Source of the DNA: JARIHD01 sp035758825
GTDB lineage: Bacteria; Patescibacteriota; Saccharimonadia; Saccharimonadales; UBA4665
DNA length: 64,000 nucleotides
NCBI GenBank assembly: GCA_035758825.1
Contig: DASTWA010000004.1
Span: 1-64,000 of the forward strand
Direction: 5' to 3'
Under the pieces are notes generated by a model. The model was not told the DNA's origin. It did not search any database and worked only from the letters and a program-made list of their open reading frames with translations. This document shows positions 42,765 to 52,112 of the stretch, piece by piece (within the stretch, counting starts at the first letter, position 1; every line of letters starts with the position of its first letter). Position numbers and translations under genes: made by a program.

Positions 42765-43427
42765 ATGTCAGAACGAATGGTTGAGCGAGTGGTAGACCCA
42801 GTTCACGCCGCAAAACTTGGCGCCATGTCAATGATACTTATGGGCATACCTCAGAGCGAGCAAAGGGTTGACGCCGTCGCTGTTTTTCCAGGGCTCGGTG
42901 AAACTTGGCGCGTCGAGCAGGCCGTCCGGTCGTGGGAAGACAAGGCGCCTAACGCCCGCCACTTATTAGTTGCCGGCACCAATCCTGGTGAGCGGACATA
43001 CCGTCGACTTGACGTACCTGGCCTCCAGTTGCCACCATTCAATTTGCGCCGGACAGAAGGAGTTCTTACCCAGGTTGAGGCGGATAATACTCCACACCAG
43101 GCTGAATGGCTGGCCGATCAAGTCGAAGAGGGTGATATCGCCAGTTTCAGCCTCCATGTCTCCCCCTACCACATGCTGCGTGCCTACTGTACGACACTAA
43201 AGACATTCGAGAAGCGTGGCTTAGATCGTGTGGCAATCATCCCTCGCCCAGTTAATGTTGCGCCTGGAACGGTAATCCCAGAAACGGGCGAAGACGCTGT
43301 CTCTATGTATAATGGCGAAGCGAGGCGAATCGAGCTCTATCAGGCAAAGGGTGATGTGGCTACCTTGGATGAGCTTCAGGCTCACGTAGATTGGATGTGG
43401 CAACAGCCCGTTCTGGCTGACGCCTAA
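42765..43427 (+). CDS. DUF218/YdcF-like protein
   Basis: A 220-residue protein. The N-terminal DAVAVFPGLGETWRVEQAV, the central RHLLVAGTNPGE and the C-terminal SFSLHVSPYHMLRAYCTTLK follow the pattern of the YdcF/ElyC/SanA family. The family usually has a glycine-rich loop early and a Ser-x-x-His-Met-x-Arg-Ala motif late. The family is linked to envelope metabolism without a settled reaction. It has its own promoter and Shine-Dalgarno and is the only plus-strand gene between two minus-strand groups. Confidence 0.65.
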   Translation: MSERMVERVVDPVHAAKLGAMSMILMGIPQSEQRVDAVAVFPGLGETWRVEQAVRSWEDKAPNARHLLVAGTNPGERTYRRLDVPGLQLPPFNLRRTEGVLTQVEADNTPHQAEWLADQVEEGDIASFSLHVSPYHMLRAYCTTLKTFEKRGLDRVAIIPRPVNVAPGTVIPETGEDAVSMYNGEARRIELYQAKGDVATLDELQAHVDWMWQQPVLADA

Positions 43428-43810
43428 CGTTTTTTGCTGGCGTTGAAGTTTGATTCATCTTTTGAAAGACGAATCGAGAGTTCTTGATGCAGATCCTGGA
43501 CTCTTCGTTCGAGTATCTCTACCTTTGCACGCGTTCGGATCGCAATTGAGAAGACGGCGACAATGCCGGTAATCTGTATGACATCGAACAGGCTTAAAGG
43601 TTCTGTGTCGGTGAGCTTATTAGAGAATAGGAACTGGTATATAGGCTGAGCGGCAGCGAGCCCCGTAAACACAAGAGACCAGAACAGTAACTGGAGGATA
43701 AGCCGTCGCTTGGAGATCCGTGATAGCTTGAAATTAACAACGGAGTTGAGCATCCCCGCCAGAATGAATGGCCCATTCAACAAGAGTAATATTAAATACC
43801 TACTCACCAA
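43424..43810 (-). CDS. DUF2304 membrane protein
   Basis: A 128-residue protein with three hydrophobic segments (about 1-22, 35-60, 72-92) and a charged coiled-coil tail (AKVEILERRVQDLHQEL). This is the DUF2304 layout, which regularly follows DPM1-like GT2 genes, as it does here with an 11-nt overlap. It may anchor or regulate the GT2 enzyme at the membrane. Its stop overlaps the convergent YdcF-like gene by 4 nt. Confidence 0.8.
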   Translation of the reverse strand: MVSRYLILLLLNGPFILAGMLNSVVNFKLSRISKRRLILQLLFWSLVFTGLAAAQPIYQFLFSNKLTDTEPLSLFDVIQITGIVAVFSIAIRTRAKVEILERRVQDLHQELSIRLSKDESNFNASKKR

Positions 43811-44510
43811 TTATCTCCATGATTCGTCGCCTTAACAGGGACTTAATGATATTGAAGGCGTTCCAGTTGTTTTGTCCCTTGGACTTAGAGTAGTCGGTGT
43901 AAATGGCTTCAATTGGATATTCATCGATGCGGAGGCCTTGTTGCTTGGCGCGCCATAACATTTCAGAGCAGAATTCGTAACCATTAGTCTTCCATTTGAG
44001 GTCACGCAGGGCCTTACTTGAGAATACGCGCAAACCTGACTGGGAGTCGGTGCTGCTAACACCAAATAGAACATACGTTATGAAGCTGAGGCCGCGATTG
44101 CCCAGTATTTTGACTTTGGACATGCCTTCGCTATTAATGAGCCGACTTCCTATTAGCAAGTCGACATTCCCATTGAGCATGATTTGGACGCCATTGAGCA
44201 GGTCTTTGGGGCTATGCTGTCCGTCGGCGTCAATTGTTGCAGCGGCGTCAAAGTTATGACGGTCAGCATAGCTTAGACCTGTAGCCGTTGCTCCACCACT
44301 GCCGCTATTAAGGATGTGCCTGATCACGGTGGCTCCTTTTTTTGCGGCTACGTCAGCTGTGGTGTCTGCGGAACCATCATCAACGACCACTATCTCATAG
44401 CTGAAAGGCTGCTTGGCTAATAGTTTGTCGACGCCCTCAATGACGCCTCCAATAGCCTTGGACTCATTGTAGGCAGGTATGACGATTGCTACCCTCTTTT
44501 TCACACTCAT
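43800..44510 (-). CDS. GT2 glycosyltransferase, dolichyl/polyprenyl-phosphate mannose synthase-like
   Basis: The ATG at 44510 (236 residues, MSVKKRVAIVIPAYNESKAI) is set by a TATACT 7 nt upstream. Family motifs are VIPAYNES, IVVVDDGSADTTADVA and the metal-binding AATIDADGQHSPKDL. The enzyme would charge a polyprenyl phosphate with a hexose for use by a GT-C enzyme or flippase. It lacks C-terminal transmembrane helices, which the DUF2304 partner may supply. Confidence 0.88.
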   Translation of the reverse strand: MSVKKRVAIVIPAYNESKAIGGVIEGVDKLLAKQPFSYEIVVVDDGSADTTADVAAKKGATVIRHILNSGSGGATATGLSYADRHNFDAAATIDADGQHSPKDLLNGVQIMLNGNVDLLIGSRLINSEGMSKVKILGNRGLSFITYVLFGVSSTDSQSGLRVFSSKALRDLKWKTNGYEFCSEMLWRAKQQGLRIDEYPIEAIYTDYSKSKGQNNWNAFNIIKSLLRRRIMEIIGE

Positions 44511-44672
44511 CACAGTTAGTATAGCAGATGTCAACGTAGCTTGAGATACACCCCAGATAAAAACACATGGTAAACTCCACACTATGCCCCAACTTGCGCG
44601 TTTTGTTATGATGTGGGGGTATTAGCTCGCCAGGGCTAGTTATATATCAGATACCGAAAAAGAGGGAATAGT

Positions 44673-45761
44673 ATGAAAATTATTGTCACAGCCGGTGGCC
44701 AAGGCACAAAACTCTGGCCTTACTCGCGAGAGGATAAACCGAAGCAGTTCCAGCCGGTTGTAGGAGATAAATCTCTCTACACAGAAACTATCGAAACACT
44801 ACTTAAGAAGTTTGCACCCGAAGATATTTTTATCTCCACCAAGCGCAAATTTATCAAATATATCTCTGAGCAATCACCACAGATTCCGCTCAAGAACTAC
44901 ATCATCGAACCAGACGTAGCCAAGGACCGAGGCCCAGGCGAAGGTCTGGCATTTTTAAAGCTGAGCGTCTATTACCCGGATGAGCCATTCTTTGTGGTGC
45001 AGGCAGACTGCGTACGCAAGCCGGAAGAGGCCTTCCTGCAGATGATCGAAGAGGCTGGCAAGATTGTCGAACGCGACAAGAAGTACATTACCGGCGGCCT
45101 TAAGGCTACCGAGCCAAACATGGGCGTGGACTACTTGCAGCTCGGCGAAAAGGTTGCCGGATCAAAGCAGGAAATGTATGAGGTCCAAGACTTTTTGGGC
45201 CGTAAGTCCAGCTACCGCGAAACCAAGGAGCTGATCGAGAATTTCCACATCGTTACCCACTGCAACCATTCCTGCTGGTACCCGGGGTTGATGCTCGAAG
45301 CCTACAAGCAGTACCGACCTGATTGGTACGAAGCCCTCATGAGGATGAAGGATGCGCTTGACCAGCCCGGTGAGGATGCCGCCATCGAGGAAATTTACGA
45401 GACTATGGAAAAGGGTGCGACAGAAGAAGTAACCAAGCACCTAATGAAGAACGGCGACGCCCGCATCATCCTTCTGCCCTTCAAGTGGACCGATATCGGT
45501 ACCTGGGGTTCGGTCTACGAGTTCTTCGTGGACGGTGATGACACCGGCAACTACAAGGATGGCCACGTCGTGGCTGTCGACACCACCGGGTCTTTGGTAA
45601 AGGCCAGCAACGACAAGAAGTTGGTCGCCATAGCCGGCCTAGAAGACGTCGTGGTTATTGATACCGATGACGTACTGCTCGTGATTGCCAAGGATAAGAT
45701 TGAAAAGATTAAAGACATCCAAACTGCCCTCAAAGATGATGGTGACAAGGAGTACCTATAA
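44673..45761 (+). CDS. manC: Mannose-1-phosphate guanylyltransferase-like nucleotidyltransferase
   Basis: A 362-residue protein of the ManC/GMP family. The nucleotide site is VTAGGQGTKLWPYSREDKPK (the usual GGxGxRLWPLSR with Lys in place of Arg), with NYIIEPDVAKDRGPGEGLA and PFFVVQADCVRKPEE following. It probably joins mannose 1-phosphate to GTP. No C-terminal isomerase cupin is present. AGAGGG lies about 7 nt before the ATG. The phosphomannomutase-like gene follows 2 nt later. Confidence 0.87.
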   Translation: MKIIVTAGGQGTKLWPYSREDKPKQFQPVVGDKSLYTETIETLLKKFAPEDIFISTKRKFIKYISEQSPQIPLKNYIIEPDVAKDRGPGEGLAFLKLSVYYPDEPFFVVQADCVRKPEEAFLQMIEEAGKIVERDKKYITGGLKATEPNMGVDYLQLGEKVAGSKQEMYEVQDFLGRKSSYRETKELIENFHIVTHCNHSCWYPGLMLEAYKQYRPDWYEALMRMKDALDQPGEDAAIEEIYETMEKGATEEVTKHLMKNGDARIILLPFKWTDIGTWGSVYEFFVDGDDTGNYKDGHVVAVDTTGSLVKASNDKKLVAIAGLEDVVVIDTDDVLLVIAKDKIEKIKDIQTALKDDGDKEYL

Positions 45762-45763
45762 AT

Positions 45764-46543
45764 ATGAAACGGAAAGTTATTGCATTTGACCTTGACGGGA
45801 CATTAGCGCCAAGTAAATCACCATTGCCCGACCGAATGGGTGAGGTTTTGGACCGGTTGCTTGATGACTACCATGTCTGTGTCATCTCCGGGGGTAAATT
45901 TGGGCAGTTTGAGAAGCAGCTTTTGAATGGCCTCCAGGCTGACCCAACCCGGCTCGAGCGTCTGCACCTTATGCCTACCTGTGGCACGCGTTACCTGCGC
46001 TACGACACAGCCAAAAAAGAGTGGGAAACGGTATATGCCGAGGACTTTACTGACGCCGAGAAGAAAAAGATCATCGAAAGCCTAAAGAAGGGCGTCGAAG
46101 AGCTTGGCTACGTCGAAAAAGAAGTCTACGGCGAAACTATCGAAGACCGTGGTAGCCAGATTACTTGGTCGGCACTTGGCCAGGACATTGTTGACCACCT
46201 CGGCAGTGTAGAAGGTGTTAAGCGTAAAGAAGCATGGGACCCCGATAACGCCAAGAAGAACAAACTGCGTGGCCTTGTAGCCGAAATGATCCCTGAGTTC
46301 GAAGTCCGTGTCGGTGGTATAACATCGGTAGATATTACAAAGCCAGGTATCGACAAGGCTTACGGCATGCGTAAACTCATGGATATGCTCGAGATTGGCA
46401 AGGACGAAATACTCTTTGTCGGCGACCGCATTCAGCCCGGCGGCAATGACTACCCTGTTAAGGTTTTTGGCATTGATACGCTTGAAATCAGCAAATGGGA
46501 AGAGACAGCCCTGGCTGTGGAAGCCATAATCCTGGTATCATAG
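45764..46543 (+). CDS. HAD-IIB phosphatase/phosphomutase, phosphomannomutase-like
   Basis: A 259-residue HAD-IIB protein. Motif I AFDLDGTLAPSKSPLP, motif II VCVISGGKFGQFEKQLL and motif IV LFVGDRIQPGGNDYPV closely follow eukaryote-type phosphomannomutases (PMM2-like), which use the aspartate in DLDGT as phosphate acceptor. With the ManC-like gene 2 nt upstream it would supply mannose 1-phosphate for GDP-mannose. A simple sugar phosphatase is the alternative. Confidence 0.8.
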   Translation: MKRKVIAFDLDGTLAPSKSPLPDRMGEVLDRLLDDYHVCVISGGKFGQFEKQLLNGLQADPTRLERLHLMPTCGTRYLRYDTAKKEWETVYAEDFTDAEKKKIIESLKKGVEELGYVEKEVYGETIEDRGSQITWSALGQDIVDHLGSVEGVKRKEAWDPDNAKKNKLRGLVAEMIPEFEVRVGGITSVDITKPGIDKAYGMRKLMDMLEIGKDEILFVGDRIQPGGNDYPVKVFGIDTLEISKWEETALAVEAIILVS

Positions 46544-46545
46544 CC

Positions 46546-47511
46546 ATGAAAATACTCGTTACTGGGGGTGCCGGATATATTGGCAGCGTTATGTGCACTC
46601 GTCTTCTGGAGGAGGGGCACGAGGTTGTCGTTCTTGATGACATCAGCCAGGGGCATGAGTCGTCTATCCCCGACGGGGTGTCCAGATTTATTCACGCGGA
46701 TATCCGAGACATTGCAAAAGTGCTGAAACCTGAAGATAACATCGAGGCGGTCATTCATTTGGCCGCTTTTATTGCTGCCGGTGAATCTATGGCTAAGCCC
46801 GAATTGTATTGGCAGAACAATACCGTAGGCACCCTCACTATGTTAGATGGCTTGCGCACTCTCGGAATTCGAAAGCTTGTCTTTGCGTCATCGGCTGCGG
46901 TTTATGGCAACCCCGTGTCGACGCCTATCGAAGAAGACGCCCCTAAAAATCCTACCAATACGTATGGCATGACAAAACTCGCTATGGATATGGCGATTAC
47001 GAGTGAGTGTGTGGCTCACGGTATGGCAGCTACAAGCCTTCGTTTTTTCAACGTGGCAGGTGCTTATAGGGGAAAGGGTGAGCTGCACCCTGTCGAGACG
47101 CATATTATTCCGATTGCGCTTCAGGTGGCAAAAGGAGAGCGCGCCATATTTTCTATCTTTGGTGATGATTATCCGACCAAGGACGGTACATGTGTACGGG
47201 ATTATATCCATGTTGTCGATCTGGCGAATGCTGCCATTCTGGCGTTAGAGAAGCTCACTGCGGGCAAGCATGCGATATATAACCTGGGCAATGGTGATGG
47301 CTTTTCGAATCGTGAGGTTATCGCCGCTGTCGAAAAAGTGACAGGTAAAGAGATGCCAACGGAAGTTAGCCCAAGGCGTGAGGGCGACCCCGCTGTCTTA
47401 ATTGCCTCGAGCCAAAAAGCCCACAAAGAATTGGGCTGGACCCCATCAAAGCCAGCGCTCGACGAAATGGTTGCGGACGCGTGGGAATTTATAAACCAAA
47501 AGACGGCATAG
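46546..47511 (+). CDS. galE: UDP-glucose 4-epimerase or related SDR
   Basis: The start is the ATG at 46546, 2 nt after the previous stop, giving 321 residues. The NAD site is ILVTGGAGYIGSVMCTRLLEEG, and VIHLAAFIAAGESMAKP, FASSAAVYGNP and the catalytic YGMTK at about residues 141-145 follow the GalE pattern. The C-terminus has GTCVRDYIHVVDLANA. It likely interconverts UDP-glucose and UDP-galactose, or the N-acetyl forms. Its stop codon directly abuts the glmS stop. Confidence 0.93.
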   Translation: MKILVTGGAGYIGSVMCTRLLEEGHEVVVLDDISQGHESSIPDGVSRFIHADIRDIAKVLKPEDNIEAVIHLAAFIAAGESMAKPELYWQNNTVGTLTMLDGLRTLGIRKLVFASSAAVYGNPVSTPIEEDAPKNPTNTYGMTKLAMDMAITSECVAHGMAATSLRFFNVAGAYRGKGELHPVETHIIPIALQVAKGERAIFSIFGDDYPTKDGTCVRDYIHVVDLANAAILALEKLTAGKHAIYNLGNGDGFSNREVIAAVEKVTGKEMPTEVSPRREGDPAVLIASSQKAHKELGWTPSKPALDEMVADAWEFINQKTA

Positions 47512-49353
47512 CTATTCTACGGTGACGGACTTGGCCAAGTTGCGTGGCCGGTCAACGTTGTAGCCTTTCTCGAGAGAGACATAGTAGGCGAAGAGCTGTT
47601 CGGCCAGGGCAATGAGCTGTGGTTGGGTTTGTTCCAGTGTCTTTGGAATGTAGATTACATCGTCGACCAGTTCCTTGATGTGACGGTTGCCCCTTGTGGC
47701 GATGGCGATAACCGGACCTTTGCGGGCGCGGATCTCCTCGATATTGGAGTAAGTCTTTTCCAGTAACGGAGAATCACAGGCCAGTGCAAACGTGGGGAAG
47801 TCGGGGTCGATCATGGCTAACGGGCCGTGTTTCATTTCGCCGGCAGCATAGCCTTCGGCATGAATATACGAGATTTCTTTGAGCTTGAGCGCGCCTTCAA
47901 GCGCACATGGAAATTCATAGCGCCGGCCAATGTATAAGAAGTCGCGGTGCTTGGCGTACTTTTTGGCCATGGCTTTTATGTGGTCGGCTTGGTTTAGGAT
48001 GAGCTCGGCTTTCTCTGGAAGCGAGGCTAGCTCATTTAGGATGGGCTGGTAAAGGTCCGTGGTGGTATTGTTGCGGCTAAGCTCCAGAGCGATGAGGGTA
48101 AGGACGGTTACCTGGGCGATGAATGCCTTTGTAGAAGCAACGGCTTGTTCGGGCCCGGCATGCAGATAAACGCCGGCATCCGTCAACCGCGCTATGGTCG
48201 ACCCTACGGCATTTACTACGCCGAGACGGAGGATGCCGTGGCCTTCGACTTTCTTCAGAGCGGCGATCGTGTCGGCCGTCTCGCCGGATTGCGACAGTGC
48301 CAGCAAGGCCATGCTGCGGGTTAGCGGTTCGTTACGGTATTTGAATTCAGAAGCCAGCTGGACTTCTACGGGTATGCCGGCGATTTCCTCGATCAGGTAT
48401 TCACCGACCAGCCCGGCGTAGTACGAAGTGCCGCAGGCCACGATAACGATCCGCTCGATGTGGTTTAACTGTTGGCGGACGTTTTCGAGACCGCCCAGCT
48501 TGACTGTCGAATCCTCCAAACGGATACGGCCGCGGATTGCCGCTCGGATTGTATCGGGCACTTCGTGCATCTCTTTGAGCATGAAGTGATCATAATGGCC
48601 TTTGCCCACGTTGCCATTATCAAAGGTGAGCGTCTCGCTTTTGCGTGTTACTTCTACGGCATGCCGGATGTTTTTGATTGAGTAGCCGTCAGTTTTGAGC
48701 ACCGCCATCTCGTAGTCTTCGAGGTAGATGACTTCCTTGGTGTGCTCCATGATGGCGGTCGGGTCAGAGGCGATGATGTACTCCAGTTCGCCAATGCCGA
48801 TCACCAGCGGGCTGGAAAGCCTGGCGGCATAAAGGGTGTCTGGTTCGTTAGTGGTGAAAGCAGCGATTGCATATGCCCCTTCCAGCTCGCCAAGGGCTGT
48901 TTCGAAAGCTTTCTTGAAGCTCTTGGTCCGACGATAATGGAAGTCTATTAAATGTGGGATGACCTCGGTATCGGTTTGGGAGATAAATGTATACCCAGCA
49001 GCTTCGAGCTTGGCCTTTAGGATGGCGAAGTTTTCGATAATGCCATTGTGCACTGCGTAGATGGTTTTATCGGTATTAAAGTGGGGATGCGCATTCTTGA
49101 TATTGGGGGAACCATGGGTTGCCCAACGGGTATGGCCGATAGCGAGCGGCACTTTTTTATTGACGACTCCGGCCAAGACTTTGCGGACGTTGTCCACCTG
49201 GCCGACCTGCTTGGCAATATTGCCTGCCTTTTTGTCGTCCAAGTATGCCACGCCCGCAGAGTCGTAGCCCCTATATTCGAGGGATTGTAGTCCATCTAAT
49301 ACAAGCTTTACGCCGTTATGTTTATTTCCAATATAGCCTACGATGCCGCACAT
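47512..49353 (-). CDS. glmS: Glutamine-fructose-6-phosphate aminotransferase
   Basis: A 613-residue enzyme that makes glucosamine 6-phosphate, the entry to UDP-GlcNAc. The N-terminal glutaminase starts MCGIVGYIGN, with Cys2 as nucleophile. Two SIS domains follow (CGTSYYAGLVGEYLIEEIAG near 300; GRRYEFPCALEGALKLKEISY near 470), and the C-terminus LAKSVTVE is the usual one. GGAGGG lies 4 nt before the ATG. No glmS ribozyme is visible in the 108-bp upstream gap. Confidence 0.98.
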   Translation of the reverse strand: MCGIVGYIGNKHNGVKLVLDGLQSLEYRGYDSAGVAYLDDKKAGNIAKQVGQVDNVRKVLAGVVNKKVPLAIGHTRWATHGSPNIKNAHPHFNTDKTIYAVHNGIIENFAILKAKLEAAGYTFISQTDTEVIPHLIDFHYRRTKSFKKAFETALGELEGAYAIAAFTTNEPDTLYAARLSSPLVIGIGELEYIIASDPTAIMEHTKEVIYLEDYEMAVLKTDGYSIKNIRHAVEVTRKSETLTFDNGNVGKGHYDHFMLKEMHEVPDTIRAAIRGRIRLEDSTVKLGGLENVRQQLNHIERIVIVACGTSYYAGLVGEYLIEEIAGIPVEVQLASEFKYRNEPLTRSMALLALSQSGETADTIAALKKVEGHGILRLGVVNAVGSTIARLTDAGVYLHAGPEQAVASTKAFIAQVTVLTLIALELSRNNTTTDLYQPILNELASLPEKAELILNQADHIKAMAKKYAKHRDFLYIGRRYEFPCALEGALKLKEISYIHAEGYAAGEMKHGPLAMIDPDFPTFALACDSPLLEKTYSNIEEIRARKGPVIAIATRGNRHIKELVDDVIYIPKTLEQTQPQLIALAEQLFAYYVSLEKGYNVDRPRNLAKSVTVE

Positions 49354-49461
49354 GCCGCCCTCCGATGTCTGTAGTTATATGATGGTCGTACTACCTAGGC
49401 TACGCCCCGCCAGATACCGCAGCAAGAGCGATTGGCTGACATTTATTGACAAACTTTGAAA

Positions 49462-50577
49462 CTAAGATGTTACTTTGGCAATAATATCGCGCAATTTTTT
49501 CTGGAATGTCTCAGGCGAAAAGGTCTCGGCCTGCCGCCTGATTGTTTGTTCGTTGAAGGTCTCGGCCTCACTCCTAGTGATGGCTTCGCACAGGGAATCT
49601 ACTGTCTGCTCGTCGAAAAAGACACCAGTCTTTCCTTCCTGGACATAGTCGAGCGCCCCGCCCCGGCGGTAGGCTATGACCGGCGTGCCGCTGGCTAGCG
49701 CTTCGACTGGCGTTACGCCAAAGTCTTCGTAGGCTGCAAATAAGAATGCTTTGGCTTTGGCCATGTGTTTCGGCATTTCTTCGTCGGAAACGTATGAAGG
49801 GAAGGTAACCGTGGGCCCAGCTATGGATACAAGCCGGCTGTGTTCGGGGCCGCTGCCGATAACTGTCAGTGGCACGCCCAGCCTGGTGCAGGCTTCCACG
49901 ATCAGATCGGTGCGTTTATAGGGTGTTTGCCTTCCGGCGGTCACGTAGCCAGTGCGTTTGGTTTTGCCGGCCTTGCTGGGCGAGAAGCGGTGGATATCAA
50001 TTGGCGGGTGGATAACAATCGAATCCCTTTTGTAGTACTGCTTGATTTCGGCTTGCGTGTGGGTAGAGTTAGCCACAAAAAAGTCGGGCCGTTTCGATGC
50101 CCGAAGATCCCAGCGGCGAAGCGGGCCGACCAGCAGCCGAAGCCCCAGGCGGGCCAGGGGGTCGAAAACCCCAAAACCCGGGTGCTTAAGGTACTGGTCA
50201 TAATGACGCCAATAATAGTGGGTGGGCGCGTGGCAGTAACAAATGTGGGTGACGCCTTTTGGCGTGCGGATCCCTTTTGCTTCGCCATTGCCTGAACTGC
50301 TGATGACCAGATCGTATCCAGAAAGGTCCAGATGTGTAAACCACCAGATGCGCAGCACTCCTACAAATTTACGGACCTTCGAAAACGGCCAACGTTGCAG
50401 GAAGCCAGTGACTACCTTGCCGTCCAGGCGCTGCCGCCATTCATCGGTGCAGTATGAAGTATAGATTGGTGCGTCGGGGAACATCTGGTGCAGCTCGTAC
50501 ACCACACGTTCTGCGCCGCCGCCGACCAGCCAGTCATGGACGATGGCTACTTTTAGAGGAGACTTTTTATCTGGCAT
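49462..50577 (-). CDS. GT4-family glycosyltransferase
   Basis: A 371-residue enzyme beginning KVAIVHDWLVGGGAERVVYELH, with HICYCHAPTHYYWRHYDQYL in the acceptor half and AFLFAAYEDFGVTPVEALASG at the donor site. This type is common next to initiating sugar-phosphate transferases and often acts second in repeat-unit assembly. It is coupled to the upstream transferase gene by a TAATG overlap. Confidence 0.92.
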   Translation of the reverse strand: MPDKKSPLKVAIVHDWLVGGGAERVVYELHQMFPDAPIYTSYCTDEWRQRLDGKVVTGFLQRWPFSKVRKFVGVLRIWWFTHLDLSGYDLVISSSGNGEAKGIRTPKGVTHICYCHAPTHYYWRHYDQYLKHPGFGVFDPLARLGLRLLVGPLRRWDLRASKRPDFFVANSTHTQAEIKQYYKRDSIVIHPPIDIHRFSPSKAGKTKRTGYVTAGRQTPYKRTDLIVEACTRLGVPLTVIGSGPEHSRLVSIAGPTVTFPSYVSDEEMPKHMAKAKAFLFAAYEDFGVTPVEALASGTPVIAYRRGGALDYVQEGKTGVFFDEQTVDSLCEAITRSEAETFNEQTIRRQAETFSPETFQKKLRDIIAKVTS

Positions 50578-52007
50578 TATCTAGCTCCACGGCCGCCAAA
50601 AACGGCCCGTATTGTTTTGGCCAGGATAACCAGGTCCAGCCAAAGGCTCCAGTTCTGCACGTAGTACAGGTCTATTGCCCGCCGCTCCTCGAAGGTTATA
50701 TCCCGTCGGCCAGAGACCACAGCGAGGCCTGTCATGCCGGTCTTGACGCTCAACATCAGGCTTTTCTTTTCGTAGTTCGTCAGCTCAAAAGGCTCAAGCG
50801 GCCGAGGACCCACCAGGCTCATGTCGCCTTTTATGACATTAAAGAGCTGCGGCAGTTCATCCAGGCTGGTTTTACGGAGGAACCTGCCCAGTTTCGAAAT
50901 CCTTGGGTCGTCCTCTAAGAAGTCACCGTTGGCACGGTACTGCTTGGCAAGTTCCGGCCGGCCCATCTTGGCGAAGCCTTCCTCCGGGGTCATGCGGTGG
51001 TAGGCATGGAGTTGGGTGCGGAATTTGTAGATTCTAATCTTATTTCCGAAACGCCCAAGCCGCGTGTTCCGCCAGATAGGGTCGCCATGGTCGAATAGCA
51101 TGATGACGCAAATGATAGCCATGACAGGGAGTGCCAGGATAAGTAGCAGTACACCGAAGAAAAGATCAAAAAGACGCTTCACGACCCGGCCCCAGCCAAA
51201 GAGCGCGGTTTGGTGGACTGTAATAACCGGCATCGAGGAGCGGAAGAGCTCGACCTCGAGATTGCCCACGAACAATCCGCTGTTGGCCGGCACAAACCGG
51301 TAGCTCACATGGTTCTCCTGGGCATAGGCGAGGATTTCAGCATTCTTGGATTCATCGGCGTAGAGTTCAGTTTGGATGATGCCGTGCAATTCGGATTTGT
51401 TTTCTTTGAGGAACTGCTTAAAGGAGCTATAAGTGGTTACTGGCCGCCCGGCAATAGTTCGCTTTTGGCCAACAATCCCGACTATCTTGTAGCCAGATCG
51501 GCGGCTGTCGGCCAGCCAATCCACCAGCTCGACTGTAGTCGGGGCATTACCAACCAAAAGGACCTTGGTGAGGCCGATGTCATACGAAAACAGCTGGACT
51601 CTGACGAGCCGAGCCAGGTTACGGAAAACAAGCAGGAACAGGAAGCCGAATGCAAAACCGTAAATCGGCACCAGACGGGCCGGGAAGATTGGCTCCTGGG
51701 CTACGAAATCCCAGAATACAACGATGAGCAATCCGACAAACGAGCCCACGAGCAGGCGCCCAAACTCTTTAAAGCGTTTTTCGTAGATGCTGGTGTTGTA
51801 AAGGCCGAGCCAGGCAAAAATTAGAATCCATAGGGGCAGTACCGTAAGGAAGATACTGAGGTAGGTCATGGCTCCAATCGGTTCGATAAGCGGCCGGGGG
51901 TCAATCTTTACGCGTAATATGTAAGCGGCCACGAATGCGGCCACAAGGGCCAAGAAGTCTCCCACGATTAAGCCGACGTTATAAATGAGAGAAAGATTGT
52001 TTTTCAT
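50577..52007 (-). CDS. Polyprenyl glycosylphosphotransferase (initiating sugar-phosphate transferase)
   Basis: The ATG at 52007 (476 residues) is preferred over the upstream GTG because TACAAT sits 11 nt upstream of it. The N-terminal half has four to five hydrophobic segments (to about residue 125) and a CoA-binding-like domain (about 140-250). The C-terminal catalytic domain runs from KRLFDLFFGVLLLILALPVM through YKFRTQLHAY, TSLDELPQLFNVIKGDMSLVGPRP to the end. It loads the first sugar phosphate onto undecaprenyl phosphate, starting glycan synthesis. Confidence 0.95.
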   Translation of the reverse strand: MKNNLSLIYNVGLIVGDFLALVAAFVAAYILRVKIDPRPLIEPIGAMTYLSIFLTVLPLWILIFAWLGLYNTSIYEKRFKEFGRLLVGSFVGLLIVVFWDFVAQEPIFPARLVPIYGFAFGFLFLLVFRNLARLVRVQLFSYDIGLTKVLLVGNAPTTVELVDWLADSRRSGYKIVGIVGQKRTIAGRPVTTYSSFKQFLKENKSELHGIIQTELYADESKNAEILAYAQENHVSYRFVPANSGLFVGNLEVELFRSSMPVITVHQTALFGWGRVVKRLFDLFFGVLLLILALPVMAIICVIMLFDHGDPIWRNTRLGRFGNKIRIYKFRTQLHAYHRMTPEEGFAKMGRPELAKQYRANGDFLEDDPRISKLGRFLRKTSLDELPQLFNVIKGDMSLVGPRPLEPFELTNYEKKSLMLSVKTGMTGLAVVSGRRDITFEERRAIDLYYVQNWSLWLDLVILAKTIRAVFGGRGAR

Positions 52008-52097
52008 AGCTTTGTAATATTGTATCACTCCTCGTCAGATAAGTTTTGTCTGGTATCTGATGCCATTTTGTTCACAAACAAGTGACTTTGGGTGCGT

Positions 52098-52112
52098 TAT
52101 ACTGGTATAAGG
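52098..52112 (+). promoter_or_regulatory. Leaderless promoter of gtrA-lexA pair
   Basis: TATACT (52098-52103) ends 9 nt before the ATG at 52113. The hexamer overlaps an in-frame GTG, which argues against that codon as the start. The -35 is weak (TTCACA at 52071-52076, 21 bp spacing). Confidence 0.5.

Noticed and set aside
44612..44645. tRNA-like 5' end (GGGGTATTAGCTC) upstream of the ManC-like gene
   Set aside because: Only the acceptor and D-arm-like start matches; no anticodon arm, T-arm (GTTCRA) or matching acceptor 3' strand follows.
49354..49461. glmS ribozyme upstream of glmS
   Set aside because: The gap is about 108 bp and shows no recognisable ribozyme core or pseudoknot pairing next to the glmS start.
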